Positions 38,302 through 49,835 of a DNA stretch of 64,000 bases are shown here, piece by piece. Positions within the stretch are counted from its first letter, which is position 1; each line of letters begins with the position of its first letter. Location: assembly GCF_036242395.1 (NCBI RefSeq), contig NZ_CP108458.1, positions 1,860,001-1,924,000 of the forward strand. Reading direction: 5' to 3'. The position numbers and the translations under genes are program-made. The notes under the pieces were generated by a model, which made no database searches, was not told the origin of the DNA, and saw only the letters and a list, made by a program, of their open reading frames with translations. Source of the stretch: Kitasatospora sp. NBC_01266 (lineage in GTDB: Bacteria; Actinomycetota; Actinomycetes; Streptomycetales; Streptomycetaceae).

Positions 38302-39078
38302 TCAGTCCAGTCCGGCGGCCAACTCCCGGGCCCGTGCCAGGAACACGGTCAGCTCCGGCCACCCCTCGGCCGGCGCCGCCGGGTCGCCGGACATCACGGC
38401 CGGCTCCGCCTGCCAGGCGGCCCGCACACCGGCCGACAGCGCCGGGTCGCCACCGTTCAGCAGTGCGCTCAACTCATCCACCCGCCGGACGACTTGACGG
38501 ACCTTCGGGTCGCCGTGGTCGCTCCCGGCCAGTCGCAGCGCCTCGGCCCGCCGGTACAGCTCGGGCAGCTCGACCTCCACCAGGTAGTGCGCCGCCGGCC
38601 CGAGCGCGGCCACCCGCTCCCCCATCGCGCGCAGCTGGTCCCCGTCCAGGTGCCGCCGCAGCGCCTGCTCGCGCTCCGGTCCCGCCCCGTCCATCGCCCG
38701 CAGCACGTCCAGCAGCGTCTCGATCTGCGGCTCGTGTTCGCCGAGCAGCTCGCCGTGCACCTGCGCGAGCCGCTGCCGCTGCCGCTCCAGTCCGGCGACG
38801 GCGGCGGTCACCTGGGCCAGGTGGTCACCGACCAGCCGCACCGGGTCGACCCCGGCGTCCAGGCAGGTGGCGATGGACTCCAGGCCCAGCCCGAGCCGGC
38901 GCAGCGCCAGCACCTGGTAGAGCCGGACCACGTCCTGCTCGGTGTACTCCCGGTGCCCGCCGGCACCTCGCCGCGACGGGCTCAACAGCCCGATGCCGTC
39001 CCAGTGGTGCAGGGTGCGTACCGTCAGACCGCTCGCCTCGGCGAGCGCTCCGACCTTCCATGTCTGGTCGATGCTCAT
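38302..39078 (-). CDS. MerR family regulator with TipAS-like effector domain
   Basis: 258 aa. N-terminal winged HTH typical of MerR (KVGALAEASGLTVRTLHHWD then GIGLLSPSRRGAGGHREYTE), a coiled-coil dimerisation helix (VTAAVAGLERQRQRLAQVHG) and a helical C-terminal domain like TipAS/TipA-type antibiotic sensors (WQAEPAVMSGD). ATG 39078 rather than the upstream start at 39204. Convergent with lysA with 7 bp between stops. Target probably its own promoter; effector unknown. Confidence 0.88.
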   Translation of the reverse strand: MSIDQTWKVGALAEASGLTVRTLHHWDGIGLLSPSRRGAGGHREYTEQDVVRLYQVLALRRLGLGLESIATCLDAGVDPVRLVGDHLAQVTAAVAGLERQRQRLAQVHGELLGEHEPQIETLLDVLRAMDGAGPEREQALRRHLDGDQLRAMGERVAALGPAAHYLVEVELPELYRRAEALRLAGSDHGDPKVRQVVRRVDELSALLNGGDPALSAGVRAAWQAEPAVMSGDPAAPAEGWPELTVFLARARELAAGLD

Positions 39079-39218
39079 GCCTCCACGGTCTCCCCTGACG
39101 TCGCGTGGGGTGCAAGCCCGTCCCTCTGTGATCCCCGTGTCACCGACCGCGACGGTTCGCCGACCGACCATCCTTGACAGCCGGTCAACTAAGCCTGCCC
39201 TCACCCCAACCGCCTCAA

Positions 39219-39247
39219 TTAAACCTATGATCTCAAATTGATATAGT
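39219..39247 (+). promoter_or_regulatory. Predicted sigma-70-type promoter of the LCP gene
   Basis: TTAAAC at 39219-39224 and TATAGT at 39242-39247 are separated by 17 bp in an A/T-rich patch, 57 bp upstream of the LCP start codon. Confidence 0.55.
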
Positions 39248-39304
39248 CTCCCGCCAAGCGCCCAGGGGGAGGACCTGGCACAGCCAGAGCTTGGTGGTCA
39301 CCGC

Positions 39305-41233
39305 ATGACGTTCGACAGCAACGGCCTTACGGGGGACGGCAGTCCGGACCAAGGCCGCTACCTGCCCGACGGTGGCTACCCGGACCACGGCCACCCGGCC
39401 CAGCACGCCGAGGCCACCGCCAACCCTGAGAGCGCTCCCACCGGAGGCCGGGCCGCCGCCCGCAGGGCCGCCAAGTCGGGCGCCGGGCGCCGGGCCGACC
39501 GGTCCACCGGCACCGCCGCCGAGGCCGCCGCGCAGCCGGGCGGGCGGGCCGCCGCCCGGGGCCGCGGCACCGGCAAGGCCGGCAAGGCCGCCAGACGCAA
39601 GCGGCTGCTCAAGTACGGCGCGGCCGGCGTGGGCTTCATCGTGGTGGCCTCGGTCGGCGGCGGCTACCTGTACATCCAGGAGCTCAACGCCAACATCCGC
39701 AAGGGCGACCTGAACAACGGCGGCTCCGCGCTCGCCCCGGCCGCCAAGCCGAACGCGGCGGGCCAGACCCCGCTCAACATCCTGATGATCGGCTCCGACG
39801 GCCGGGCCAACACCGAGGACTGCAAGCTCGGCGGCTCCTGCGACGGCAGCGCGCCGCACGCGGACGTCGAGATGCTGGTCCACCTGTCGGCGGACCGCAG
39901 CAACGCCTCCATCCTGAGCATCCCGCGCGACACCCAGGCGGACATCCCCACCTGCACCAACCCGACCACCAAGGCCGTGCTCAAGGGTCGGCGCTCGATC
40001 ATCACCGACAGCCTGAACGTGGGTGACCCGGGCTGCGTGGTGGACACCTGGGAGAAGCTCACGAAGATCCACATCGACCACTACATGATGGTCGACTTCG
40101 CGGGCGTGGTGAACATGGCCGACGCGATCGGCGGCGTCTCGGTCTGCACCAAGCAGAACGTGATGGACTACCAGCCCATGACGGACGCCCAGGGCGTGCA
40201 CCACGAGATCGGCTCGCACCTGGAGCTGTCGGCCGGCACCCACTCGATCCAGGGCGAGCAGGCGCTGGAGTGGCTGCGCACCCGGCACGCCTTCGGGGAC
40301 GGCTCCGACATCGGCCGCGCCCAGGCCCAGCACCTCTACATCAACTCGATGATCCGCGAGTTCAAGTCGGCCAAGACACTCGCCAACCCGCTGAAGCTCA
40401 ACGACCTCGCCCAGGCCGCCACCAAGGCGCTCCAGGTCGACAACGGCCTCGGCTCGGTGAACTCGCTGGCCTCGCTGGCGCTGGAGCTCAACAAGGTGCC
40501 CACCGAGCGGATCACCACGGTGACCATGCCGTGGGCCTACCAGAAGGACCCGACCAACCCCAAGGCCGACCTGGTGGTCACGACGCCCGACTCGTTCAAG
40601 CTGTTCCAGATGGTCGGGGCCGATGTCGCGCTCGACCGCAACGCCCCGCCGACCGGCCCCGCGCCGAGCGATCCCGCCGCGAGCGCCGCTGCGCCGGCCG
40701 CGAGCAGCGCGCCCGCGGCGCCCGCCGTGGACAAGGCCGCGGTGCGCATCGACGTGCAGAACGCCAGCGGCGCCACCGGGCGCAGCACCGCGATCACCGA
40801 CGCGCTCACCGCGCAGGGCTACACGCACGCCACTCGGGACACCGCCAACCCGCCCAAGTCCCCGACCAAGCTGCGCTATCCGGCCGCCGACCAGGCGCAG
40901 GCGCAGGCGGTGGCCGCCGCCCTGGGCCTGCCCGCCGGCGCGCTGAGCGAGTCCACCGCCGCCACCAGTCAGCTGACCCTGGTGGTCGGCACCGACTGGA
41001 CCACCGGCACCAGCTTTCCCGGCGGCACGGCCGCCGGCTCCGGCGCCGCGAGCCCGGCCGCCGCTCCGGTGCCCACCGCGATGCCCACCACCGCGCAGTC
41101 GCAGAACGCGCAGGACGACGCCAACCAGTGCATGGACGTGAACCCGGCCCCGTACAGCTCGTTCAAGGACGGCCAGAGCCACTACATATACAGCTGGACC
41201 GGCCCGAACACCCCGAACGTCCCGCAGCCCTGA
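39305..41233 (+). CDS. LytR-CpsA-Psr (LCP) family glycopolymer ligase with LytR_C domain
   Basis: 642 aa. Attaches wall teichoic acid or other glycopolymers to peptidoglycan outside the membrane. Layout: about 95 cytoplasmic Ala/Gly/Arg-rich residues, one transmembrane helix ([19 protein letters not shown], about 103-121), LCP catalytic domain about 155-390 ([50 protein letters not shown]) with the conserved Arg/Asp set, then Pro/Ala linker and a LytR_C domain ([20 protein letters not shown]). ATG 39305. Confidence 0.95.
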   Translation: MTFDSNGLTGDGSPDQGRYLPDGGYPDHGHPAQHAEATANPESAPTGGRAAARRAAKSGAGRRADRSTGTAAEAAAQPGGRAAARGRGTGKAGKAARRKRLLKYGAAGVGFIVVASVGGGYLYIQELNANIRKGDLNNGGSALAPAAKPNAAGQTPLNILMIGSDGRANTEDCKLGGSCDGSAPHADVEMLVHLSADRSNASILSIPRDTQADIPTCTNPTTKAVLKGRRSIITDSLNVGDPGCVVDTWEKLTKIHIDHYMMVDFAGVVNMADAIGGVSVCTKQNVMDYQPMTDAQGVHHEIGSHLELSAGTHSIQGEQALEWLRTRHAFGDGSDIGRAQAQHLYINSMIREFKSAKTLANPLKLNDLAQAATKALQVDNGLGSVNSLASLALELNKVPTERITTVTMPWAYQKDPTNPKADLVVTTPDSFKLFQMVGADVALDRNAPPTGPAPSDPAASAAAPAASSAPAAPAVDKAAVRIDVQNASGATGRSTAITDALTAQGYTHATRDTANPPKSPTKLRYPAADQAQAQAVAAALGLPAGALSESTAATSQLTLVVGTDWTTGTSFPGGTAAGSGAASPAAAPVPTAMPTTAQSQNAQDDANQCMDVNPAPYSSFKDGQSHYIYSWTGPNTPNVPQP

Positions 41234-41284
41234 ACCACCCGCTGACCGGCGGGCGAGCGGTACGGGCGGTACGCGGCAGGCCGA

Positions 41285-41290
41285 TAGACT
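41285..41290 (+). promoter_or_regulatory. Possible -10 element of metG
   Basis: TAGACT lies 44 bp upstream of the metG start in an otherwise G/C-rich gap; no matching -35 box is obvious. Confidence 0.35.
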
Positions 41291-41333
41291 TGGCGGCACA
41301 ATCCGTCACCACCGACATGAGGAGCATCCCAGG

Positions 41334-43043
41334 ATGGCTCGACACCTGATCACCAGCGCGCTTCCCTATATCAACGGGATCAAGCACCTGGGGAACATGG
41401 TCGGGTCCATGCTCCCGGCGGACGTCTACTCCCGGTACCTGCGCCAGCGCGGCCACGATGTGCTCTACATCTGCGCGACCGACGAGCACGGCACCCCGGC
41501 CGAGCTGGCCGCCAAGGCCGCCGGCCAGTCGGTGGCGGACTTCTGCGCCGTGCAGCACGACGCGCAGAAGGCGATCTACGACGGCTTCCAGCTCTCCTTC
41601 GACTACTTCGGGCGCAGCTCCTCGCAGCAGAACCGGGAGATCACCCAGGAGTTCGCCCGCGAGCTGAAGGCCAACGGCTTCATCGAGGAGCGCGCGATCC
41701 GGCAGGTCTACTCGGTCGCCGACGGCCGGTTCCTGCCGGACCGCTACATCGAGGGCACCTGCCCGCACTGCGGCTACGACAAGGCCCGCGGCGACCAGTG
41801 CGAGAACTGCACCCGGCTGCTGGACCCGACCGACCTGATCAACCCGCGCTCGGCGGTCAGCGGTTCCACCGAGCTGGAGGTCCGCGAGACCACCCACCTC
41901 TTCCTGCTCCAGTCCAAGCTGGCCGGCGAGGTGGAGGCCTGGATCGACGAGCACGGCAAGGACTGGCCGACGCTGGCCTCCTCGATCGCCCGCAAGTGGC
42001 TGACCGAGGGCCTGAACGACCGGGCGATCACCCGCGACCTGGACTGGGGCGTGCCGGTCCCGGCCGACGTCTGGCCGGAGCTGGCGGCCCAGGGCAAGGT
42101 CTTCTACGTCTGGTTCGACGCCCCGATCGAGTACATCGGCGCGACCAAGGAGTGGTCGGACGCCGACCCGGCCAACCGGGACTGGAAGTCCTGGTGGTAC
42201 CAGGCCGACGACGTGCGCTACACCGAGTTCATGGCCAAGGACAACGTCCCGTTCCACACCGTGATGTTCCCGGCCACCATCATCGGCACCCGGGCCCCGT
42301 GGAAGAAGGTCGACTACGTCAAGGCCTTCAACTGGCTGAACTACTACGGCGGCAAGTTCTCCACCAGCCAGCAGCACGGCATCTTCACCAACGCCGCGCT
42401 GGAGCTGCTGCCGGCCGACTACTGGCGCTACTTCCTGATGGCCAACGCGCCGGAGTCCGACGACACCAGCTTCAGCTGGGAGATCTTCGCCGCCACGGTC
42501 AACAAGGACCTGGCCGACACCCTGGGCAACTTCGTCAACCGGGTGCTCTCCTTCTCGCTCAAGCGCTTCGGCGACACCGTCCCGGCCGGCGAGGCGCCGG
42601 GCGCGGCCGAGCAGGCGCTGGGCACCGAGGTCGCGGGCCTGCTCGCCGAGTACCAGGGCCACCTGGACACCCTGCAGTTCCGCAAGGCCGCCCAGGCGCT
42701 GCGGGCGCTGTGGAGCGCGGGCAACTCCTACCTGGAGACCAAGGCCCCCTGGCTGGAGATCAAGACCAACGAGGCCGGCGCCGCGCTGACGCTGCGCACC
42801 GCGATGAACCTGATCCACCTCTACGGCGTGATCTCGGCCCCGTTCATCCCGGCCACCAGCGAGGCGATGCGCGCCGTCTTCGCCTCGGCCGAGGGCGGCG
42901 AGCCGCACTGGGTGAGCGCCGAGCAGGCCACCGCGCTGGACTTCGTCGCGGCCGGCACCCGGTTCACCGTCCCGCCGGTGCTCTTCGCCAAGATCACCGA
43001 CGAGGACCTGGCAGCCTGGCGCGAGCGCTTCGGCGCCGAGTAG
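41334..43043 (+). CDS. metG: Methionyl-tRNA synthetase
   Basis: 569 aa. Class I synthetase charging tRNA-Met. HIGH-type motif in [17 protein letters not shown], a zinc knuckle [17 protein letters not shown], and the KMSKS-position loop [13 protein letters not shown] (KFSTS variant). Anticodon-binding helical domain from about residue 390. No C-terminal tRNA-binding (EMAP-like) extension. ATG 41334 with AGGAGCATCCCAGG upstream (GAGG). Followed after 34 bp by a short-chain-like reductase gene. Confidence 0.96.
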   Translation: MARHLITSALPYINGIKHLGNMVGSMLPADVYSRYLRQRGHDVLYICATDEHGTPAELAAKAAGQSVADFCAVQHDAQKAIYDGFQLSFDYFGRSSSQQNREITQEFARELKANGFIEERAIRQVYSVADGRFLPDRYIEGTCPHCGYDKARGDQCENCTRLLDPTDLINPRSAVSGSTELEVRETTHLFLLQSKLAGEVEAWIDEHGKDWPTLASSIARKWLTEGLNDRAITRDLDWGVPVPADVWPELAAQGKVFYVWFDAPIEYIGATKEWSDADPANRDWKSWWYQADDVRYTEFMAKDNVPFHTVMFPATIIGTRAPWKKVDYVKAFNWLNYYGGKFSTSQQHGIFTNAALELLPADYWRYFLMANAPESDDTSFSWEIFAATVNKDLADTLGNFVNRVLSFSLKRFGDTVPAGEAPGAAEQALGTEVAGLLAEYQGHLDTLQFRKAAQALRALWSAGNSYLETKAPWLEIKTNEAGAALTLRTAMNLIHLYGVISAPFIPATSEAMRAVFASAEGGEPHWVSAEQATALDFVAAGTRFTVPPVLFAKITDEDLAAWRERFGAE

Positions 43044-43077
43044 GCTCACCCCGGATCTCATCCCGGGGGGGGCGGAC

Positions 43078-44034
43078 ATGCGGGTGCTGGTGGTCGGTGG
43101 TACCGGGTTCCTGGGCCACCACGTGATGGCCCGGCTGACCGAACGCGGCCACCGCACCGCCACGCTCACCCGCACCCCGGGGCCGGCGACCGGGCCGGCG
43201 GCCGACACCGTCCGCGGCGACGCCACGCTGCTCACCGAGGACGACTGGGCCCGGCTGCTGGACGGCCAGGACGGCGTGGTCTTCGCGGCCGGCGCGGACG
43301 ACCGCACCGTGCCGCGCCGCCCGGCCGCGGCGTACTTCGAGGCGGCCAACGTCGAGCCGGACCGGCGGCTGATCGGCGCCGCCCGACGGGTCGGGGTCAG
43401 CCGGGCGGTGATCCTGGGCTCGTACTTCACCGCCTTCCACCGGCAGTGGCCCGAGCTGGAGCTGGCGGCCCGCCACCCGTACATCGGCAGCCGGATCGCC
43501 CAGGCCGAGGTGGCCCGAGCCGTGGCCGGCCCGGCGCTGCCGGTGGCGGTGCTGGAGATCCCGTTCGTCTTCGGCGCCACCCCGGGCCGCCGCCCGCTCT
43601 GGGCGGGGCTGGTGCCCTGGCTGATGAGCCCCCGGGCGCCGCTGCTGGCCCCGCCCGGCGGCACCGCCGCGGTGACCGTCGACTCGGTGGCCGCCGCCGC
43701 GGTCAGCGCGCTGGAGGACGGACTCGGGGTCGATCTGCCGGTCGCGGACACCAATATGACGTGGCGTCAGCTCCTGGTCCGGTTCGCCCGGGCGGCCGAG
43801 CGCCCCGGGCCGGCCCGGGTGGGCGCGCTGCCGACCGGCCTGCTGCGCGCCGGGGTGCGCGCGGCCGGACTCGGCCACCGGCTGCGCGGCCTGGAACCCG
43901 GGCTGGCCCCCCGCCACCTGGTCGAACTGCTCACCCGCGAGCTCTACCTGGAGCCCACCGGCACCGGCGACCTGGACGAGGCGCTGCGCGACACCGTCCG
44001 CGCCTCGCTCAAGCCAGGTGCGGCCTCCCGTTAG
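43078..44034 (+). CDS. NAD(P)-dependent epimerase/reductase-like protein
   Basis: 318 aa. Extended SDR fold: N-terminal VLVVGGTGFLGHHVMARLTE (GxxGxxG), QDGVVFAAGADDRTVP, RRVGVSRAVILGSYFTAFHR. The YxxxK signature is not clear (HPYIGSRIAQAEVARAV is at that place), so it is an atypical SDR or NmrA-like binder. ATG 43078 follows a G-rich run. Its end overlaps the convergent ABC permease gene by 4 bp. Confidence 0.82.
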   Translation: MRVLVVGGTGFLGHHVMARLTERGHRTATLTRTPGPATGPAADTVRGDATLLTEDDWARLLDGQDGVVFAAGADDRTVPRRPAAAYFEAANVEPDRRLIGAARRVGVSRAVILGSYFTAFHRQWPELELAARHPYIGSRIAQAEVARAVAGPALPVAVLEIPFVFGATPGRRPLWAGLVPWLMSPRAPLLAPPGGTAAVTVDSVAAAAVSALEDGLGVDLPVADTNMTWRQLLVRFARAAERPGPARVGALPTGLLRAGVRAAGLGHRLRGLEPGLAPRHLVELLTRELYLEPTGTGDLDEALRDTVRASLKPGAASR

Positions 44035-44899
44035 GACAGCACCCGGCGGCGGAAGTTGCGCAGCCCGAGGCTGAGGAAGAGCACGCAGAAGCCGATCAGC
44101 ACCGGGTAGACCACGTACAGGTGCATGTGCGAGGCGTCGGTCAGCCCGGCCCGCATCCCTTCCGCGATGTAGATCAGCGGGTTGAGCAGCACCAGGGTCT
44201 GCAGCCACGGGAACCCGTCGACCTTGACGGCGGCGAGCTTGGTCCACTGGTAGTACGTCCCGCCGAGGAAGACCAGCGGCAGCACCACGAAGCCGAACAT
44301 CAGCCCGATGTTGCGCGGCTCGAAGGTGGTGCCGAGCACCAGCCCGAGCGAGGTCATCGCCAGGCAGGCCAGCGGGATCAGCGTCACCACGATCCACCAG
44401 TGCACCGACAGGTGCGCGTGCACGCCCGGCGCGTGCACCACAGCCGCGATCGGGAAGACCATGATCGCCGAGATCATCCCCTGGGTGGCCCCGGAGAGCA
44501 CCCGGGAGACCGCCACCAGCCAGAGCGGGCAGGGCGCCTGCACCCGGTCCTCGATCTCCCGGGTGTAGCCGAACTCCTGGGAGAGCTGGATCGCCACCGA
44601 CTGGATGCCCTGGAACATGATGGTCACCGCGACCACCCCGGGCACCAGCACGGTCGCGAAGTCCGACTCCCCCGCCGTGCCGCCGCCCGAACCCACCCCC
44701 TGTCCGATGCTCGGGAAGACGTAGAGGAAGACGAAGACCAGCAGCAGCGGCTGCATGATGGTCCGCCCGGCGAACTCGCCGAAGTTCTTGCGCAGCACCA
44801 GCAGGTCGCGTTTGACCAGCGCGCCGAGCGCGGCGCGGGACGCGGCGAACACCGAGCGCGGCGGCTCGACACTGATCATGGGGGTGGTCGGGGCGGCCA

Positions 44900-44900
<1 letters not shown>
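44031..44900 (-). CDS. ABC-2 type transporter permease, DrrB-like
   Basis: 289 aa with six hydrophobic segments (ALVKRDLLVLRKNFGEFAGR precedes the first). Characteristic ABC-2 elements: LVPGVVAVTIMFQGIQSVAI, SQEFGYTREIEDRVQAPCPL, LGLVLGTTFEPRNIGLMFGF. Exports drugs or lipids with the ATPase encoded upstream. ATG 44900 overlaps the ATPase stop as TGATG. Confidence 0.92.
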
Positions 44901-45877
<977 letters not shown>

Positions 45878-46009
45878 TGGGCACCTCGTTCCTGAACCCT
45901 CACTCCAGGTTGCGCCGCTGCCGGGCGCCCCGCCAACAGCGGCACGCGCTCCCCACCGTGCGCCGGGCGCACGCCCCCTGCACACCCCAATTCACCAAAT
46001 GCGCCCCCT

Positions 46010-46028
46010 GGTTGGCATGCGCCCAACC
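46010..46028. promoter_or_regulatory. Inverted repeat upstream of the P450 gene
   Basis: GGTTGG-CATGCGC-CCAACC is a perfect 6-bp inverted repeat with 7-bp spacer, 53 bp before the P450 start and next to the A/T-rich CGTTTACCGTCGGTAG. Candidate operator; regulator not identified. Confidence 0.45.
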
Positions 46029-46081
46029 GTTTACCGTCGGTAGCGAGGCGAATCCGCATGGCCAACCGCATGGAGGATCCC

Positions 46082-47290
46082 GTGTCCCTGGACCCGACCG
46101 ACCCGACCGCCACCGCTCCGCTGATACCCCTGCACTGCCGGCGCGCCGCCGAGGCCGGCCCGCCCACCCGGACCGAACTGCTGACCGGCACCCCGGTCTG
46201 GTGGGTGCGCCGGCACGCCGACGTCCGCCAGGTGCTCACCGACCCGAGGTTCAACCGCGTCGACCTGTACGCGCCGGACGCCCCGGCGACCACCCCGTAC
46301 CCGAACATCATGGACGCCCCGGACACCATCCTGAATCTCGACGGCGCCGAGCACCAGCGGCTGCGCCGCACCGTGCAGCGGGCCTTCACCCCCCGGGCCA
46401 TCGAGCGCTGGCGGCCCTGGGTGGCCTCGGTGGTGGACGAGATGGTGGACGCCCTCGCCGAGGCCGAGCGCCCGCTGGAGCTGGTCGCCGCCTTCACCCG
46501 GCCGCTGCCGGTCGCGGTGATCAGCCGGCTGATGGGCCTGGACGGCCTGGACCTCAAGCGCCTGGCGCACTGGAGCGACCACGCGCTCGCCACCACCGCC
46601 TACACCGTGCAGGAGGTGCAGGAGGCGATGAAGGAGTTCGGCGCCTTCGGCGCCCAGCTGGTCGCCGAGCGCCGCCGGCACCCCGGCGAGGACCTGGTCA
46701 GCTCGCTGGTCCAAGCCGCCGACGAGGACGGCGAGGTGACCGAGCTGCAGGTCATCCAGCTGGTCATCGGCCTGGTGCTGGCCGGGCACGAGACCACCAT
46801 GACCACCCTCGGCAACGGGCTCGTCTACCTGCTCACCGAGAACCGCCAGGCCTGGCACGAGCTGGCCGGCGACGAGCAGCGGGCGGCCACGGTGGCCGAG
46901 CAGCTGCTGCGCTCGGTGCCGCTCGGCGACGCCGACATCATCCCCGGCCTGCTGCGCCGGGCGGCCGCGGACGTCGAGGTCGGCGGGGTGCTGATCCCGG
47001 CCGGCGCGGTGGTGGCCGCGGACACCTTCGCCGCCAACCACGACCCGGAGGTCTACCCCGGCGACTGGCGCCAGGAGCTGCTGGACCCGCCGGGCGTGCC
47101 GCACCTGACCTTCGGCGCCGGTCCGCACCACTGCCTGGGCGCCTGGCTGGCCCGGTTGGAGCTGGAACTCGGGCTGCGGCGGCTGGCCCAGCGGCTGCCC
47201 GAGCTGCGACTCGCGGTGCCGGTGGCGGAGATCGACTGGCGGCTCGGCCTGCTCACCCGCAGCCCGCAGACCCTGCCGGTGACCTGGTGA
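46082..47290 (+). CDS. Cytochrome P450
   Basis: 402 aa. Class I bacterial monooxygenase. I-helix AGHETTMTTL, ExxR region AEQLLRSVP, heme loop FGAGPHHCLGAWLAR with Cys351 as iron ligand. GTG 46082 has GGAGG 5 nt upstream; ATGs at 46058 and 46070 are alternatives with weaker sites. Overlaps a ferredoxin gene (GTGA), giving a ready electron-donor pair. Substrate unknown; no biosynthetic genes are adjacent, apart from the DrrAB-type exporter on the other strand. Confidence 0.95.
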   Translation: MSLDPTDPTATAPLIPLHCRRAAEAGPPTRTELLTGTPVWWVRRHADVRQVLTDPRFNRVDLYAPDAPATTPYPNIMDAPDTILNLDGAEHQRLRRTVQRAFTPRAIERWRPWVASVVDEMVDALAEAERPLELVAAFTRPLPVAVISRLMGLDGLDLKRLAHWSDHALATTAYTVQEVQEAMKEFGAFGAQLVAERRRHPGEDLVSSLVQAADEDGEVTELQVIQLVIGLVLAGHETTMTTLGNGLVYLLTENRQAWHELAGDEQRAATVAEQLLRSVPLGDADIIPGLLRRAAADVEVGGVLIPAGAVVAADTFAANHDPEVYPGDWRQELLDPPGVPHLTFGAGPHHCLGAWLARLELELGLRRLAQRLPELRLAVPVAEIDWRLGLLTRSPQTLPVTW

Positions 47291-47520
47291 GCGCCGAGGA
47301 GGCGGTGGTCTCGGTGGACCGGACCCGGTGCGTGGGCACCGGGCTCTGCGCGGCCACCGCCCCCGCCGACCTGGAGCTGGGGCCCGACGGCCGGGCCCGC
47401 CCGCGCCGGGCCCGCACCGAGGCCCTGGTCGCGGTCACCGAGGCCGCCGAACTCTGCCCGATGGAGGCGATCGCCGTCCACCTCGCCGCCAGCGGCGAGA
47501 AGCTCGCGCCCAACTGGTAA
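47287..47520 (+). CDS. [3Fe-4S] ferredoxin
   Basis: 77 aa, GTG start overlapping the P450 stop. Cys15, Cys21 (CVGTGLC) and Cys57 (ELCPMEAI) with TAPADLEL match the three-Cys [3Fe-4S] ferredoxins that serve streptomycete P450s. It reduces the P450 encoded upstream. Ferredoxin reductase must come from elsewhere. Confidence 0.95.
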   Translation: MSAEEAVVSVDRTRCVGTGLCAATAPADLELGPDGRARPRRARTEALVAVTEAAELCPMEAIAVHLAASGEKLAPNW

Positions 47521-47546
47521 CCGCGGCCCAGCTGGCAGCCGCGGCG

Positions 47547-47580
47547 GTGCTGGTGCCCCCGGATCCGGGGGCACCAGCAC
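47547..47580. terminator. Bidirectional terminator between ferredoxin and S15 peptidase genes
   Basis: GTGCTGGTGCCCCCG and CGGGGGCACCAGCAC form a perfect 15-bp stem with a 4-nt loop (GATC), 27 bp after the ferredoxin stop and 4 bp from the convergent peptidase stop. Confidence 0.85.
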
Positions 47581-47583
47581 CAC

Positions 47584-49431
47584 TCAGCGAAGCGCCCCGC
47601 CGCCGCCCACCAGCGGCAGTCGCAGCGCCGAGTCGGCCAGGTCGACGGTGAGGGTGGGCCGGGTGTCCGGCGGATCGATCAGCCCGTCGTCGGTCCCGGC
47701 CACGATCAGCGCCAACCGGTGCCCGGCCGGCACCACGTGGTCCGTGGCGGCCAGTTGCACGGTCATCGGGTACGGCGTGCCCGGGGTGAGCGGCACACCG
47801 TGGTCGAGCCCGGCATAGTGCCCCAGGTCGGCCCAACCGCGGCTGAACACGGTCTCGTTCACCTGCACGGTGGCCGCCGCGGTGTCCAGGAAGCAGGCGC
47901 TGTCCCCCGCCGTGCTCTCGCCCCAGCAGGAGCGGGTGGTGAGCGTGTTGATGCCCTCGCCACTGCCCTGGTAGTCGCGGATGGTGGCCGGACCGAGGTC
48001 CACCAGCACCGCGCTGAGGTGGGCACTGCTGGTGCTGGAGCTGACGGTCAGGGTCACCGACCCGCTGCCGGACAGCCGCAGGTCATGGGTGAGCACACCG
48101 GTGGTGAAGGCGGTCTTCTCCGGGGTGACCTGGTCGGCCTCGCCGGCCCAGGCGTTCTCGTCCTTGCTCGGGTCGTCGGTGAAGGAGACCGTGCCGCTGT
48201 TGGAACTCCCGCCCAGCACCCCGGGGTTGAGGTGCACGGTGGCCTGCGTGGTGCCGGGCGCGGGCCAACTGGCGTCGGTGGACCACTGGTCGGGCGCCCG
48301 CTCGATGTCGGCCATCGGCTGGTTCTGGATCCCGTTGGGCACACCCAGCAGGTAGTGGTCGAACCACTGGTGCAGGGTGTCCACCCAGGCCCCGCGCCGG
48401 TAGTCGAAGGGGTCGACGTGCCCGGTCTCGGAGAGCCAGATCTTGCGCTGCACCCCGTGAGCGGCCAGCGCGTCCCACCACTGCCCGAAGTTGACGGTCC
48501 GCACGTTGAGGTCCTGCATGCCGTGCACCACGAAGACGCTGGCCTTCACCTTGGCGGCGTCCGGCACGTAGTCGCGCTGCTGCCACAGCGCCGTCCAGTC
48601 GCCGTCGTACGGCGCGCCGGCCGCCAGCGCGCTCTGCTCGGCGCCGCACTTCGCGGCGTCGGCCGGGTCCTCGACCTCGCCCGCCAGGTCGGCGGGCGTG
48701 CCGCTGTAGAGCGGGGCGCCCTGCGAGCGGTAGTAGTCGTACCAGGAGCTGATCGCGGAGATCGGCACGATGGTCTTCAACCCCTCGACCCCGGTGGCTG
48801 CCACGCCGTTGGCGACGGTGCCGTCCCAGGACTTGCCGATCATGCCGACCGAGCCGTTGGCCCAGCCGGCCGCCTTGACCGCACTGCCCCCGGCGCGGGC
48901 GCTGTAGCCGCTGGCCCGGCCGTTCAGCCAGTCGATCACCGCCTTGGCGCTGGTGATGTCGGAGGGCCCGCCGACGTCCACGCAGCCGTCCGAGCGGTTG
49001 GTGCCGGCCAGGTCGACCAGCACCACGGCGTAGCCGCGCGGCACGAAGTAGTTGTCGTAGTAGAGCGGGAACTGGACCGGATTCCCTTGGGCGTCGTAGG
49101 TCTTGACCTGGCTCTCGTTGCCGCGCCCGCAGCACTCGTAGTACGGGCTGGCGTCCATGATCACCGGGATCTTGCGCCCGGCCTGGGCGGGTTCGCGCGG
49201 GCGGATGATGTCGGCGGCGACCCGGTCGCGATGGCCGTCGCCTTCGCCGTCGAGGCCGGTGTCGACCCAGACGGTCTCGCGGATCGCGTTGGCGTAGGAG
49301 TAGACGGGTTGGCTGGCACCGTCGTGGACGGTACCGGCCCAGGCCGCACCGGCGGGCGTCAGCAGCGCGGCGGCGAGAGCGAGCAGCAGGGTGGCGATCC
49401 CCGCCACCGGGCGGATGCGGTGGTTTCTCAC
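47584..49431 (-). CDS. Secreted S15-type (CocE/NonD, Xaa-Pro dipeptidyl-peptidase-like) hydrolase
   Basis: 615 aa. N-terminal Sec signal peptide (RIRPVAGIATLLLALAAALL then TPAGAAWA). Alpha/beta hydrolase core with nucleophile Ser in MIGKSWDGTVAN, family SPYYECCGRG and LVDLAGTNRSDGC near the N-terminus, catalytic-loop HGMQDLNVRTVNF and TGHVDPFDYR (His), then a beta-jelly-roll C-terminal domain. Exported peptidase or ester hydrolase. GTG 49431. Confidence 0.92.
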   Translation of the reverse strand: MRNHRIRPVAGIATLLLALAAALLTPAGAAWAGTVHDGASQPVYSYANAIRETVWVDTGLDGEGDGHRDRVAADIIRPREPAQAGRKIPVIMDASPYYECCGRGNESQVKTYDAQGNPVQFPLYYDNYFVPRGYAVVLVDLAGTNRSDGCVDVGGPSDITSAKAVIDWLNGRASGYSARAGGSAVKAAGWANGSVGMIGKSWDGTVANGVAATGVEGLKTIVPISAISSWYDYYRSQGAPLYSGTPADLAGEVEDPADAAKCGAEQSALAAGAPYDGDWTALWQQRDYVPDAAKVKASVFVVHGMQDLNVRTVNFGQWWDALAAHGVQRKIWLSETGHVDPFDYRRGAWVDTLHQWFDHYLLGVPNGIQNQPMADIERAPDQWSTDASWPAPGTTQATVHLNPGVLGGSSNSGTVSFTDDPSKDENAWAGEADQVTPEKTAFTTGVLTHDLRLSGSGSVTLTVSSSTSSAHLSAVLVDLGPATIRDYQGSGEGINTLTTRSCWGESTAGDSACFLDTAAATVQVNETVFSRGWADLGHYAGLDHGVPLTPGTPYPMTVQLAATDHVVPAGHRLALIVAGTDDGLIDPPDTRPTLTVDLADSALRLPLVGGGGALR

Positions 49432-49562
49432 AAGCGGGGACCGTACCCAGGCATGTCCATGTTGACTCGTCAGGTACAGCTCAACTTAGCGGACCGGCCA
49501 CCCCGCGATCGACCGTCCGCCAACCGGCGGTGCCACCACCGCCCTTGGACCACGTCATCGGA

Positions 49563-49835
49563 CTACATCAGCGGATAGCTGGGCACCGGCCCCACCTCGT
49601 CGATCTCGGTGTGCGCCTTCTCCAGCAGCTGCCTGGCCAGGTCCTGCAAGGCCCGCGCCGCCGCGACCTCCTCGCCCACCCGCAACTGCTCCGGGTCGGC
49701 GGGGTGCCGGCTGGTGTCGCCGTGCGCCCGCAGCTCCCGGCCGTCCGGGAGTCTGACCAGCGCGGCCGCCCTGGTGTGTGCGCCCTGCTCGGCGAACTCC
49801 AGCTCGATGTGCCATCCGACCAGCGTCGTCATCAT
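49563..49835 (-). CDS. DUF1876 domain protein, second copy
   Basis: 90 aa from ATG 49835 with TGGAGGTGG upstream. Same layout as the protein at 32294-32572: WHIELEFAEQGAHTRAAALV, RHPADPEQLRVGEEVAAARA, LQDLARQLLEKAHTEIDEVG. Ends PVPSYPLM, close to APAYPSY of the paralogue. Role unknown; monocistronic, 131 bp upstream of the S15 peptidase gene on the same strand. Confidence 0.85.
   Translation of the reverse strand: MMTTLVGWHIELEFAEQGAHTRAAALVRLPDGRELRAHGDTSRHPADPEQLRVGEEVAAARALQDLARQLLEKAHTEIDEVGPVPSYPLM

Noticed and set aside
41334..43043. MetRS KFSTS in place of KMSKS as a sign of an unusual enzyme
   Set aside because: KFS-type variants are common in bacterial and archaeal MetRS; all other motifs are intact.
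46031..47131. Minus-strand 366-codon frame opposite the P450
   Set aside because: Antisense of conserved P450 motifs with Gly/Val/Arg-rich low-complexity translation.
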